Source: Anas platyrhynchos
Taxonomy: Eukaryota; Chordata; Aves; Anseriformes; Anatidae
Length of the DNA stretch: 64,000 nucleotides
Direction of reading: 5' to 3'
Assembly (NCBI RefSeq): GCF_047663525.1
Contig: NC_092604.1
Span: 11,767,501 to 11,831,500 of the forward strand
In this document: in pieces, positions 1-26,029 of the stretch
Layout of the letters: every line of letters starts with the position of its first letter
Numbering within the stretch: position 1 is the stretch's first letter
Translations under genes and position numbers: made by a program
Notes under the pieces: generated by a model
Told to the model about the DNA's origin: nothing
What the model saw: the letters and a program-made list of their open reading frames with translations, nothing else
Databases searched by the model: none

Positions 1-72
1 AGAGCGCAGCCGACGGGGCGATAAGGAGGGACCGGGGACCCTCCGGCGGGCGCTGGATGTGCGGTCTGTAAG
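1..72 (+). other. NACC2: Probable NACC2 5' non-coding exon (3' part)
   Basis: The window opens in GC- and CpG-rich sequence that ends at a consensus splice donor, AAG|GTACGT, with the intron beginning at 73. The next good acceptor on this strand is the one in front of the BTB exon at 1427. A non-coding first exon spliced to that exon is the usual arrangement in this gene family. The transcription start is not visible and probably lies left of the window. The donor is seen; its use is inferred. Confidence 0.45.
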
Positions 73-1426
73 GTACGTGCCCGCGCAGGCGGCGAGGGGT
101 CCGAGAAGTTCCTCGCTCGGAAGAATTTTTTTTTTTAAACCATGCAGATACAATTAAATTGGCTCTGAGCGCGTTCCCTTTTCTTCCTGTTACCCCGTGG
201 CCTTGCAGATAGGACTCTTTTTTTTTTTTTTTTTCCTTTTTTTTTTTTTTCCTTCCCCAGCACTGGGAACAGAGCAGCTCTTTGTGGGTTATTCTCTTTT
301 CGGAACAGATTTATTTATTTTTTTTAATCCTTCTCTGATGAACTTCTTTTTTTTTATTATCATGATTATTTTTAATGATGTTCTTGTGATCTTTCGGCAC
401 TAGTTAAACGTAGTTTTTCTTTTCATCCGTGTTGAAGGCTGGGGGGGGGGAGGATTTTAAATCTCTTGGACTGTGGCATGGAGCTCGCGGGGGGGGTGGC
501 CGGGGTGGGGGGGTCCTGGGCTATGGCTGCGTGCCGCTGAATACGCAGTGATTTGCTTCGCCGGAGTTTTAGTGCCCAGAATGCACTAAAATTAACCTCC
601 TCGGCGTCGCGCGGGGCTCGCGCACCGGCTCCACGTTCAGCCGAGCCTTCCCCTGGGATGTGAGAGGTGGAATTGCCCCCGCCGCAGGAAGGTACCGGCG
701 TGGGGGGACAGAAAAAAAGAGGGGGGGGCTGCTCCGGGCTGTGCCGGGACCCCCAAACCTAGGGCACGTGTTGGAGGGTCCAGCGGCCTCTGGGCAGCAC
801 CCGGCTGGGGCTGGGGCATCTGCCCAAATTTTAGCTAAGAGCCGTTTTGTTCGGGATGATTCTGTCGGCAAGGGGTTTGGCTGTCGAAAGGCTTCCTCTT
901 TCTGGTGCAAACGGGAAGGTCGCTTTGTGGAGTGCTTTTTTCATGGGAGCTGTTGCTCCCGACAGAATCCTGTATTTATTTCAGGCAAAATGGCACGTTG
1001 CTTTTATAAATATCTTTTCTGTAGTTTCAGCATCGCCGGTGGTTGTTGTTGTGTTTCTTATATAATGCTGCCCAAGGTCTGTCTGTTTTACGTGTGCTTT
1101 ACTGTTCTCTCCTCTCCCATTACGGTTCAGATTTTCCTGCATAAAGTAAACCCCGGGGGGAATAAATCAGCGGTGTTTATTTAAACAGACCACAACTTTA
1201 AGAAAATATTTGAATTTTGGAATATCCCTTGCCATCCACCAATAGCATTTTCAGCGTTGTTTAGAAACATCGATAAGTGATTTTATAAGCAATTGCTTCT
1301 CTGCATTGGCTCTGAGCTGAGTTTGGAGCCTTTGATGTGCGGCGAGGCTGGTTCCTCTGCTGCTGCGTGTGCCGGTGAACTGTCTAAAAACGCTGTTCCT
1401 TTCTCCCTGCCTTCTCCCTTTTTCAG
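73..1426 (+). other. NACC2: NACC2 intron 1 (inferred)
   Basis: This stretch has no supported coding sequence. It holds long T runs (217-253 and around 315-355), G runs at 440-520, a CpG-rich block at about 560-830, and AT-rich sequence up to a polypyrimidine tract and acceptor TTTTTCAG ending at 1426. Open frames inside it are GC-driven and show no domain. Confidence 0.4.
217..253 (+). repeat. Poly-T tract
   Basis: A T run interrupted once by CC, within the inferred first intron of NACC2. It is a simple low-complexity repeat and gives rise to a spurious phenylalanine-rich open frame. Confidence 0.85.
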
Positions 1427-1488
1427 ATGTGCCCTACTTTGGATATCCCTGCATTGAATGTCTGAGGAGCTCCAGCTGATCCTGAGCC

Positions 1489-16019
<14,531 letters not shown>

Positions 16020-18044
16020 AGAGAGCAAACGTTTTGTGACCTATAAGGGATCTGTAATACTAAAGCTGCTTGCATGCATTACTAATACAAAACAAAAATG
16101 TGATCAAGCCACTTACCTACTGAACTGCTACTGTTGCCTGAAAAAAATGTGATTTTTATTCTGCTTGTATTTAAAATTTATGAAGGAAATAATCGCATTC
16201 GTTATACTGTAAACGACTAGGTCTGTGGCGACCTACTTAAAAAAAGAAAAAACTATTGGGCTCCTTTTTTGATATTCCTGAGGTTAGTCTATAAGATTGT
16301 AGCTTTTTCCTTTTTTTTTTTTTTTTCCTTATTTTTCTTTTTCTAAGAAGGGGAGGAGAAAAGCTAGACACCCCCCAACCACCCCCGCCATCACCACCCC
16401 ATCCATTTCTCAGCTCAGAAGTAAAGCCATCGTTAACCTTTTCCTTGAAAAGAGAGTTTCACCGTCGCTTCACAGGAAAGCAAGATGTGTTAGGGTACGA
16501 GTGGTTTGACTGGCAAGGATTTTTCTCTCGCGGAACGGCTCTAGCCAAGTGGCACAGGGTGGGGGAAATTGTTCAACGCTTCTGTCGGTGGAAGGTCGGC
16601 GAAGGACCCGGCGCAGGGAGCGGGGGCTGCCCCCGCGTCCCGGCGTGCGTGCAGGGAGGATGCGTGGGCTGCAGGCTGAGCCCTGCCCTTTTTCCTTTGG
16701 TGTTGTTTCTCGATGCGGCTGGGTTCTGGGTTTCGTTCCTCTCGCTCTCCCGCCCCGAGTGGCTCCTTGTCTCCTTCTCCTTGCTCGGCGCCCCATGGGG
16801 GGGCTGCCAAAGCCGCGTCCCTTGGTGGCTGCCGTAGGCTGGGACCTCGCTGGGGCCAGCAGTCTGCTCTTCCGTCTTTAGCTGCAGTGTATTGGGTACA
16901 AAAAGGGTTGTTTTGTGTTTTGTTTTTTTTTTTTAATTAGCTTCGTGCCCCTCCATGAAGTTGGTGGGAGGAGGAGGCGTTTGGCCTCTGGCTCGTCCTC
17001 CGGACAGGCCCTCCTGGGAAGAAGCCCTGTGGGATTTATCCACCCGCTTGTGGTTCAGAGCTGCTGTCCCCGGGCTGGGCTGCCTGCGGGGACCCAGCTG
17101 GGTGAGGGTGGATCCAAGAGAGCACCCGGCCGTGGGGGACATCCCCCGAGGGATCTCAGTCCATCGTCCCCAAAGCCACGGCTCGGCGCAGCCTCGCTGC
17201 CCGGCCCCATACACCCCGGCTTGGGACGGGGAAATGCGGGGTGCCTGCGGGCACCAGGCTCGTGCGTGATGATGCTGAGGATGGGGGCAGCCGTGTGAAA
17301 GCCAAGTATGGCTTTTTTTTTTTTTAATTATATTTTTTTATTTTTACTGTGACTAACAGGCCTGCTTGAAAGGCATTTACAGTGTGTCCTGTACTAAGTG
17401 TGGGTCTCTGAACAAGTGCACAACTGGTCACTTTGGAAGGCTCCTGTGGCTGTGTTCTTCTTTTCTTTCCTGCTTTGGTTCCTGAATCCAGACGGCGCTT
17501 TGCTCAGGGTTTTCTTCTGTCTTTGTGTTCGAGTGAGGGAAGGGGAGGGGTGAGAGGCCGACCCAGCCTTTGGCCGCGTGTTTTGTTTTCTTCGATACTT
17601 GAAGCTGTTTTTTTTTTTTTGCATCGTGATAACGAAGCTGTCCGGCACTTCGTGCGTTCCACTGCTCTTTGCCCTCAGACAAGTGAACGCCGGGCTCCTC
17701 TCTGCCTCCGGTGCCCCCAGCCCCGTGCGGGGCCGGGCGCGATGCCGCAGGGGCGCGGGACGGGCACAGCCCGGGCCCTGTTTGCACTTTACCCACGTCA
17801 AACGAAATGCCCGCGGCCGTGGGCAGCGGGTGGGCAGCGGGAAGGGTTCTCCTCCCCTTCGGCACTTTGGGGCTCCCGGCCGGCTCAAGGTGTCCTGGAC
17901 CAAACCAGCTCCCAGACGGGCGTCCCCGGGGGACAGCGGCAGCAGTACTTGAATGGCTTAGGACAGAGAATCTGAAGAGAGTCGAGTTGCACAGTGAAAA
18001 TATATATTTTTATACCTAGCACAACTTCCTGTATATTTTTGGGG

Positions 18045-18094
18045 TTCTTTCTTTCTTTCTTTCTTTTTTTTTCTTTCTTTCTTTTTTTTTTTTC
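18045..18094 (+). repeat. (TTTC)n microsatellite
   Basis: An imperfect TTTC/poly-T repeat of about 50 nt inside the NACC2 3' UTR. Confidence 0.9.
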
Positions 18095-18659
18095 CTGATT
18101 TGGGTTTGTTCGTTTTATTAATTATTATTATTAGGAAGGCAAACTTCTAAAATGTGAAGGGCGTTGGGTTTTTCCTTATCTGGTAGATGAGGGCAAGCAT
18201 TTTGCACTAATGTTTCCTGTGTGTGGAGGATTAATGATATGTTTGAAAATGTTATATGGATAATGATTGTATTCTTCCGAAAAACAAAAAAAAAAAGTAA
18301 CCCCTTTAAAATACTGAATGTAACGTGAGAACAGAGCAGTCCATCGATTGTATGCGGCTTTCCTGAGTGCCTTAGAATTTTTTGATCATTTTTTTCCAAG
18401 GAAAACAAATTGAGAAAATCAGATCATGACCGACTCCTTCCTCCTCTTTGTTTACGACACTATCTTAAATTATAGAACTTGGGGCTGCTTTATAATGTGA
18501 ATAGGAAACTGCATTCATCTAGGTCTGATAGTGTAAAATCGAAGCATCAGTATTTATGGTATGTCTGCACCTTTATTCCTATGCTTGACTATTAGCAATA
18601 TTACATGTATATTATATATCTAAAGTTATACCAAGCACCTTTAAAGAAATCGCAGCGTG

Positions 18660-19015
18660 AGCCTAACGAGCTCCGCGTGGCTGCTGGCCCCGTGCCCCCC
18701 ATGGCACCGGGTGCCCCCGGTGTCCCCGTGCCATCCCCGTGCCGCCGCTTGCCGAAGGGCTGCATGGCCTTCGGCCTCGCCGCCCCGCTCCTCATGCTTC
18801 GGGTGATGCTCGGGGGCGATGCCCGCGGTGGCTGCGGTGCCGGTGGGCACGGGGACGATGACGGCGGGGCAGGGGCCCGCTCGTGGGGTGCCCGGGATGG
18901 GGGTCCCGCGGGCGGGGGGCTCGCCGCGCACCGCTTCACGCCTCCGAGCGCCGCGTCGCGGGCACGGTGCTCAGCGAAGGACTGGCGGCGCCCGTCCTCG
19001 GCCGCTTTACTGCTA
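18660..19015 (+). other. GC-rich island inside NACC2 3' UTR
   Basis: An abrupt GC- and CpG-rich block flanked on both sides by AT-rich UTR sequence. It contains short reiterated CCCCGTGCC-like words, suggesting local slippage expansion. It creates long random open frames on both strands with no recognisable domain. Whether it is an inserted or merely locally GC-biased segment cannot be decided from the sequence. Confidence 0.5.
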
Positions 19016-19496
19016 AGGTTTTGTTCGATTGCTTATTTTTATGGAAATAACTCGCTGCGAGTGGAGAAGGGTGTATGGCCCATTAACCAACTGAAAACTA
19101 AGAGACAAGCCCTGTTTGCCTCTGCCGGCAGTAAATCCTAAACACAAAATTGAGAGTTCAGAGCTGTCTTGGGCTCCAACTGCTGTTTCAAAGTGTTCCT
19201 GCTGTATAAATTTGTCATTTTGTCAGCGAGCAAGCTGCAAACGTGCGCATTACCCTGCCCGAGACAGCCGGGGCTTGCTGTAAGGTGGCTCTCGAAATGA
19301 GGGAGTTTTTGTAGAAAACAAGCAGAAAGTGCCCCAACAGCCGACAAACTGGATCCGCGAAGTCGAGCGCGCTCGAATTGGGAAAACCTCCAAGTGTTCT
19401 GACGAGTTTCTTCCACTGTAAGCGTTTTGCACACCATTGTGATTTTTATGTCAAAATAAAAGCCAAAACTTGCAATACTATTTTTAGCAGACAAAA

Positions 19497-19527
19497 AAAT
19501 AAATAAATAAATAAATAAATAAATAAA
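19497..19527 (+). repeat. (AAAT)n microsatellite
   Basis: About seven tandem AAAT units within the NACC2 3' UTR. Confidence 0.92.
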
Positions 19528-20051
19528 CAACTAAGTATAAATGTATAAAATATTTTTGACTTGAACATTTGGATGGCACTTGATTCAAATAGAACATTAA
19601 TCCTTTGGACAGGATGTTTGGGAAAAAGGACTTAAAAGTACAAGGTTGTTTTTAAAGCGTCTTCATAGGGTATTAAGTAGTACTGTAATTCATGACTGTT
19701 AAAAATACTTTCTGTGCTGTAAGAAAAATCTCACAGTACCACTGAATTATGTTTCTCAGCTGTCTCAGCCACGAAAGATGCTAGCTTTTTTTTTTTTTTT
19801 ATCGTGCATTATTCACTAGTATTTATGTGCTCTTACTCTGTATAGTTAAGACTGTTATTTTGTAGCCATGGCTGACACGATATATCAGTAACTAAAAAAA
19901 AAAAAAAAAGGATTAAGGACCCCCCCCCCCCAGTTGAAACTGTGCTCATAGCTGTTTTCATATGATGAAAAATCCATAAAAAAAACAAACAAACAAACAA
20001 AAACGTGATCATTAATTGTAAAACGCTTTGTAAAATTCACATTTACAAAAT

Positions 20052-20057
20052 AATAAA
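20052..20057 (+). terminator. NACC2: NACC2 polyadenylation signal (distal)
   Basis: An AATAAA hexamer at the end of the AT-rich 3' UTR, followed within 30 nt by TTTCTTTGC pyrimidine-rich sequence. Composition changes to GC-rich intergenic DNA shortly after. An upstream AATAAA at 19455 may be an alternative site. Confidence 0.6.
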
Positions 20058-21164
20058 GTAAATTGCAATTAAAAGCCTTTCTTTGCTCTGCTTTCTTTCT
20101 TTTCTGGAGGTCACTAATTGGCGATGGATGTTACCGGTACTGGCAGGAGGGGCTGCATGGTACAGGGGTGATCCCATAAATGCCTCGTATCGACAAGGAA
20201 AGTGCTGGCGGGCATCCCATGGCCCCGGGATGGGTCCCTGGTGCACGATGCAAGGAGTTTCTGGGGACTCAGGGGCAGCACGGGCTCCCCACAAGCTGCG
20301 GGACCCCCAGCTGGGTGTGATGGGGGGAAGAAGGGAGCAGGCTCAGCTTTGGGGTGTGGAAGAGGCAGGACCACGCGATGCCACCTCTGTCACTCGAGCA
20401 GTTCTCCCAGCATTTGGGGTTTTCGTGGGTCCTACCTGCACCTCACCAGGCTGGCCAGTGGGTTATTGGGCTTTGGGTTTGGTGCCCCCCCATGCACCAC
20501 ACGCTCCCCCTCGGCCGCTCTCTCTTTGTTTTTTGTGCTTTAAATCCCACCCGCAGCCCCACAGCCGGATCCGGCCCTTGGTCAGCATCAAGGGCTGGGG
20601 TCCAGAAGGATGCGGTGTCGGCCAGAACACGAGGCCCCTTCCCTCTGTGGAGCACTTGGTGCCTGCTCATAAAGGAAGAAGACATTCGGCAAGCTCAAAG
20701 CCATGAGCAGGTAAAAAGGGGGCAACAAAATGGGCTGGGGGGTGGCAGAGCACAAAACACCCTGGTGCACGTGGGCCCTGCTGAGCGGGGTGCTGGGGTG
20801 CACGGTGCCGTTGTACCCAGCATGGGCACGGAGGATGCTTTGGCACGGTGGCCTGAGCATCGGGACAGGCAAGGAAAGTGCAGCTGGGGGCGAGCTGAGA
20901 CCCCCACACCAGCGAGGTGACCGAGGCAGCGGGGTGAGCAGCAGCAGCAGCGTGGGCTGACAGGGAGGTAATTCTGCTCGCTGTCGTTTTTGTCTTTTTT
21001 TTTCTCTTTTTTTTTCCCAGCCAAATTGGCCATAAAATTGCTGAGAAGCTGCATTTCCTCTGCTTTGAGAAAAGAAAGAAAAAAAAAAAAAAGGTGCCCC
21101 AAACCACTTGCATTTGGGGTTTCATTTAATCTCATCTTACTGAAAGGAAAAACACAGAAACTTG

Positions 21165-21288
21165 GATGCTCGTGCGCAGCGCATACCGCCGCGTTATATA
21201 AACCATTTCAAACTGATTTATTCTAAATGAGTTGTTATAATCAGAATTTTCCTTATGAGCAGCTTTCTTGCAAACGTCAGTATTTCAG

Positions 21289-21320
<32 letters not shown>

Positions 21321-21485
21321 CATCATACGACTGCTCCAATATTTCAAACTGATTACTTATAAACACCATTTCTAAAATTAGGTCTTTGGTGTGCGGTATT
21401 GTCAGAGTGGGTGTATTATGATCTGCAGAGAGTATAAAAAGATAAATGAGTTATTTAACCAAGTAAACGACGTTGCTGTAGAAAT
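21165..21485 (+). promoter_or_regulatory. Candidate regulatory block
   Basis: An AT-rich, non-repetitive sequence on both sides of a poly-A tract (about 21290-21320), with TAAATGAG occurring near 21226 and 21446 and TTACTTATAAACACC in between. It lies between GC-rich segments. Confidence 0.22.
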
Positions 21486-22309
21486 GTGCAGAGGGAGAGC
21501 GCGCGGGGGGAGGGCCGGCCCTGAAGCCAGGCAGCTCGAGTCCCCCGGCAGCTCGGGCTGGGGCAGAGCCGGGGCACGAGGAGGGAGCTGTGCTGGTACT
21601 GATGGCACTCGGTGCAGTTGTGAGGTGCCCCATGACCTCCTAAAACCCCGGGATGGGGTTTTGGCAGCGCCGGGTGCATCCCGTTGGCATCACCATGGGG
21701 TGACGGGAGCAGCCAGGCACCCTTGGGTGCTGCAGGGGGACCAACGTGGGGTGGCACAGGGAGCTGGGGGGGGGCTGTGGCTGGTGCCTGGAGCTGGGGG
21801 CAGCGGGGGAAGAAACCCACGGCTCTGCCCTCGACTGCTCCACCCTCCACCAGGAGAGCAAACCGAGAAAGCTGCTCCACTGGCAGCAGGCCCCGCTGGG
21901 CTGCAGATTTGGGCCGCTTCTTGGTTTTTTAGAGTTAATATTCTCTTCTCCAGCTGCCCCGGCTCCTGATGGTATCTGACACTCAGGGCAGACGGCCTGG
22001 ACCATGTCAGGCAGCGCAGGCCGTGGTTCATGGCATTGGCTTCACCATCGCTGCCCTCAGCTTTGAGGAAAGAGGAGCGAGGAGGAGCCGGACCCGGCCA
22101 CAGCAGGGCCCGGCAGCACTAGGGATGTTAAAGTCCTGCCTCTATCGGCTTCACAGGACGCCGTAACAACCCCAACTGCGACACCTAACCCAAAACACAC
22201 CCCAAAGAAGCGAATCAACCCCAGCTGTGTGGGGATGGTTTTGGATATGGCCCCAAATTTCCCCCCCCCCAACCCAGGCCCATCAGGCAGAGCCAAACCT
22301 CTGGGGATG

Positions 22310-22342
22310 GCTGGGCTGGGCTGGGCCGGGCCGGGCCCGGCC
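22310..22342 (+). repeat. (GGGCT/GGGCC)n pentanucleotide repeat
   Basis: Tandem GGGCT units grading into GGGCC units, about six copies, with regularly spaced G triplets on the + strand. Confidence 0.8.
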
Positions 22343-22414
22343 CTGCCCCAGGGTGCGCACCCATGGGTGCTGGGGGTGCCCCCGCTGCCTCTCCCCGGCC
22401 TCACCCACGTGAAG

Positions 22415-22640
22415 GAAGGGCGAGATTTATGTCAGGGAGCAGCACCGAGCAGCTGCCATAAATCACGGCCGCGATCGCTGCCTGCATCAGCGGCTGAGGA
22501 ACACTTCACGGCTCCTCTTATTTATATGCATCTTTTGCACCGAGCCATTTTATAATAGACTGTGAAGCAGCACTCCAGCGCCGGCGATGGCTGATATATA
22601 TCGTGCAGGACAGAAAATACAAATAAAGGGTGAAGGGTAG
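22415..22640 (+). promoter_or_regulatory. Candidate regulatory block
   Basis: A dense, non-repetitive segment with CATAAATCACGG, TTATTTATATGCATC, CATTTTATAATAG and GATATATATCG words, flanked by GC-rich sequence. This mix of AT-rich homeodomain- and HOX-like words (ATAAATCA) and GC spacers is typical of developmental enhancers; that role is inferred. Confidence 0.28.
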
Positions 22641-22960
22641 GAACTGCATCATTCCCAGCGCGCTGCCGCCGTGCCCGTGCTGCTTGGCGGCGCTGACTCG
22701 GGTGCATTGGCGCTGAATTAAGCTCGCCCCCAGGCCCATAAATCAGCCCCCGAGCAGGGGCAGCAGGGGCTGTCGTTGGAGCATTGCTGCAGGGTACCTC
22801 AGGAGTGAGAATAAAGTGGTGGTGATAACGCCCCGGCCGTGGGTGATGGCTGGCGGTGGGGTCGTGGTGGATTTGATGCTCTTGGGGTTGCACCGGGGCA
22901 GTGACAGGCAGCATCACTGCGGCAATTAGCGGGCTCCTGGAGCCAAGCCACCGCCAGCAG

Positions 22961-22986
22961 GCAGGTAATTAACGCAGGTAATTAAC
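22961..22986 (+). promoter_or_regulatory. Tandem duplicated homeodomain-type site
   Basis: The 13-mer GCAGGTAATTAAC occurs twice head to tail with no spacer. Each copy contains TAATTA, the core for paired-type and LIM homeodomains, and an adjacent CAGGTA ZEB-type E-box. A further CAATTAGC lies about 35 nt upstream. A binding role is inferred from motif only. Confidence 0.4.
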
Positions 22987-23124
22987 GCGTGGCCGCTCCC
23001 GCAGTGCCTGTCCCACGGCGGGACGTGAGGTGGAGGCTGCGGGGTGAGCCCGAGGCCAACAGGGTTTGGGGTTTGCTCCCCCTGGGCAGCGATCAGATCC
23101 GCCCAGGGCAATGCAGGCACAAAA

Positions 23125-23460
23125 GTTATAAAAAAAAAATAAGGAAGAAATGCCGAGCCACAAACCAAGAGGACAGATAAATCTAGGAGGGGAATGTAAT
23201 CGCACTCACCGGCCCCAAGCAGAAGTTACAATACATAAATTACGGCTCCTAAAAGCTTCTCTAATTTCACTTCTGTTTGATTCGCCATAAAGCAGCGCCG
23301 TGCCCTCTGCATCGCGCCGACCGGTTACACGCCTGGACCGAGGCACGGCTCACGCTTAAAATAACATTACTGGAACAGGGATGGACAAGAGAATTCATCT
23401 GAATGGAAATCAGCTTGATTAAGGTAAACGGCCCGGAGTGTTTGAGCAGCATATTGTGGG
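23125..23460 (+). promoter_or_regulatory. Candidate regulatory block
   Basis: A 330-nt non-repetitive segment with balanced composition and many TAA-type words (GAAGTTACAATACATAAATT, CTTAAAATAACATTACTGG, CTTGATTAAGG). It has no coding potential and no transposon similarity that I recognise. Confidence 0.28.
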
Positions 23461-23464
23461 GCTG

Positions 23465-23514
23465 AATAATAATAATAACAATAATAATAATAATAACAAT
23501 AATAATAAATAAAT
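23465..23514 (+). repeat. (AAT)n microsatellite
   Basis: About fifteen AAT units with two AAC interruptions. Confidence 0.92.
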
Positions 23515-23744
23515 CAGTGGCAGCACAGGGCCTGAAATGATTTCATGAAATTGGACAGAGCTGTAATGGCCTTAGATATCTGTAGCCTCAGGGGACGCCC
23601 AAAAGGGTGCCAGGGAGGCCAGCAAGGATGCTGGATGCTGGTGGCACCCCCATGGGCAGTAGGGCGGGCGGTGAGACCCCATTTGATGGGTAAAGGTGCC
23701 CTTTTTCTACACCAGCTGCTCTGCGCCGAGATGGCTGAGCCGCA

Positions 23745-24060
23745 CACTTTGCTGAGCCGGGATATTTTATAAATAATCAATTGGTATTTAATTCCCATGT
23801 GATAACTGTCTTATTAAATCTAAATTTAATGTGTATTTGGGAAACCCTAATTTAAAGTGTTACTGCATGCACCATCTGGTGTGCTCTCTAAATACAAATG
23901 CAATAACATAATTCAGAATTACATCATAAAAGTAAGTTATAAGAGATTAAAATGCACAACTACGTTCTTCAGTCGAGGCAGCTTTTATGCTTTTTCTCCT
24001 GATTTAGACACAAATCACAGCCGAAACATCCCTGCCCTGATTAAGTGATTTTCTGCAGGG
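23745..24060 (+). promoter_or_regulatory. Candidate AT-rich regulatory block
   Basis: AT-rich, non-repetitive sequence (AATAATCAATTGGTATTTAA, then TAAATTTAATGTG) between GC-rich flanks. No gene is seen in it. Confidence 0.25.
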
Positions 24061-24299
24061 ATTTTTTTCTAATGGCAAACGGGAGCACACGGGAGGGAGG
24101 TGGGGGAGCAGGAGCAGGCTCTGGGCTCTGCCACCATCAGAGGCACCTGAGGGATGGAAAGCTCTGTCTGGGGGGTGCCGGGTGGTTTGGGACCCCCCCA
24201 GGGCTTCCCAGCACCCTGAGGAGCTGCGTCCCCCCCAGCCCCTCTAGGGGTGTCCCAGCAGCCTGGTTTTTGTTTAAGAGCTGCTCAGACACAAAGCGG

Positions 24300-24665
24300 A
24301 GTTAGGTGCATCAATGATCTTTTATAGCGGCAGTAAATCTAATATCTGTGCAAAAAACCCTATTTTCTCTCCACGTTGAATGAAACATGAGATTCCTTAA
24401 TAGAGAGGGAAATTAAAATCTAGTTTTATTGCAGTTCCTGTAACTGGTATCTAAGCTATTAATAATCAATCCATTCTTGCTTAAAAGCTAACATTTATCA
24501 CACCGGCTAAGATGAGCTGACGGGCACTGGGGGGAAAGTACAATTGACTGCAATTACACTTTGAAAAATGTTATCTGTGCCACTGACCACTGGGGATAAA
24601 TGATGAGATTTCATTTGTTTCTCCGAGCTCGAGATTCTTTTTGCCAACTTTCCTCTCTTATTGTT
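24300..24665 (+). promoter_or_regulatory. Candidate AT-rich regulatory block
   Basis: Contains TAATAATCAATCCATTC, AAGCTAACATTTATC and CAATTGACTGCAATTAC words, including a PBX/HOX-like ATCAATCC. The block is non-repetitive and non-coding. Confidence 0.25.
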
Positions 24666-25029
24666 GCTCCTGCCGCTTGCCCCTGGCTCAGCCAGGTTAG
24701 GAGCAGAGCTCCTGCGGGAGCAGAGGGGAAGGGCTTTGGGGGACCCCAAAAGGGACCCTTGATGTGACACCCAGGGCCACGTGTCACCCTGGTGGTGGTG
24801 GTGGCACCTTGGTTTATGGCCACGGTCCTGGGGGCTGCGGGGCTTTTATGCCTGGGAAGGGACCTGAATGGTCCCAAAATGGTTGGGACTGGCAGCACCC
24901 CTCTCACACCCCACTGGCAGTCCCTCCAGAGCCTCTCTCAAGCCCATGTTTCCCGTTCTGCAACCCAACCCCACGCCGTGGTTTATTTGTTTTATTTCTG
25001 CATTCTGCAACGGGGAGGAAGAGGCTGGT

Positions 25030-25335
25030 GAAGGAATTGATTTGCTTGATTTACTGGTATTAATGAGACATCTGACCGTAGATCTCCCGCAGCAATCCCG
25101 CGCTCCCCGTGATAATTCTCCAGACTCCAAACTTTTCAAATGAGTTTTTGCAATTTAAAATTAATAATTGTTCTGTCTAGAACAAGGATAATTAAATGCC
25201 TGTTCATCCTCATTATTGTCAGCCTTGTGATTTGTTGTTTTCTCTGTAATAAAATTAACCGGTTTAACTAATGGGTGCCAAAACTTGATAATTAAAGCTG
25301 AGCAAATAATTTGCAACAAACAATTTCCCCGCCGG
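25030..25335 (+). promoter_or_regulatory. Candidate AT-rich regulatory block
   Basis: Dense in TTAATAATTG, TAATTAAATG and GATAATTAAAG words with several TAATTA cores. It ends abruptly at a GC-rich segment starting near 25330. Confidence 0.28.
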
Positions 25336-25659
25336 GTTCGGTGGGGCTCGTGGCAGGCGCGGGGCGGGCGGCGGGGCCGTGTGGGGCCCTGGGACACCTT
25401 GTGGCTCTTCCAGTGGTCATTTCTTGGCCTTTTTAAGGAAAAAGATCCCTGTAGCAGGCTGTTTCCCATGTTAGCATCAGGTCAAGTTGTGCCTTCAACT
25501 TGGACCCCAGTTTTTTTTGGGACCCCAGTAAATACCGGCGGCTCTTCAGCGGTGCCCAAAATGGGTCTGAATAAGGGAGTCCAAAAACAGCAATGGGGAG
25601 CAGAGAAATTAAAGCAAAAACCAAAGGGATTCGGTCAGACAGGATCTCCTAAGAAGAGC

Positions 25660-25800
25660 AGCCTTAAAATTACGGTTATTAGCCAGGTTTCATTCCGCAG
25701 GCAGTTAAAGAAGCCGTAGAAGGCGCCACAATTAATTTTTAAGTTTATATCGCACGTTGTAAGGCGAGGGGCCATTAACAAGGCGGTGACATGAAATGCA
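25660..25800 (+). promoter_or_regulatory. Candidate regulatory block
   Basis: A short non-repetitive segment with CGGTTATTAGCC, CACAATTAATTTTTAAG and GCCATTAACAAGG words between GC-rich stretches. Confidence 0.22.
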
Positions 25801-26029
25801 GTGTGCTCGGGGTGTTTGTTTCTGCCTCCCAGCCCTGCTCTGGGGCTGGGCTCTGCCATGGGACCAGGGGTTTGTGGGGTCGGGGGCTCCTTGGTGTTGG
25901 CACAGGGCTGGGGGCCACTGGTGCCAAACTGGTGTGGGGGGCACGGGCAAGGAGCAAAGTTTTGCCCCCAACTCTACGGCACGGCCAACGAGACTCAGAT
26001 GGATACAGGGGGGATAGGAGCTGTCTCCT

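Larger units (their letters stand above)
16020..20078 (+). other. NACC2: NACC2 3' untranslated region
   Basis: From the TAA at 16019 the sequence continues AT-rich with U-rich tracts typical of a long vertebrate 3' UTR. GC-rich blocks interrupt it at about 16560-17260, 17690-17960 and 18660-19015. AATAAA hexamers lie at 19455 and 20052. The second sits in a stretch rich in A and T (ACAAAATAATAAAGTAAATT) followed by a pyrimidine-rich segment, and is the best candidate end. Open frames inside are not supported as genes. Confidence 0.7.

Noticed and set aside
18605-19141. A 178-codon open frame in the NACC2 3' UTR
   Set aside because: It is created by the GC-rich island with CCCCGTGCC-like reiteration; both strands are open and no domain is present.
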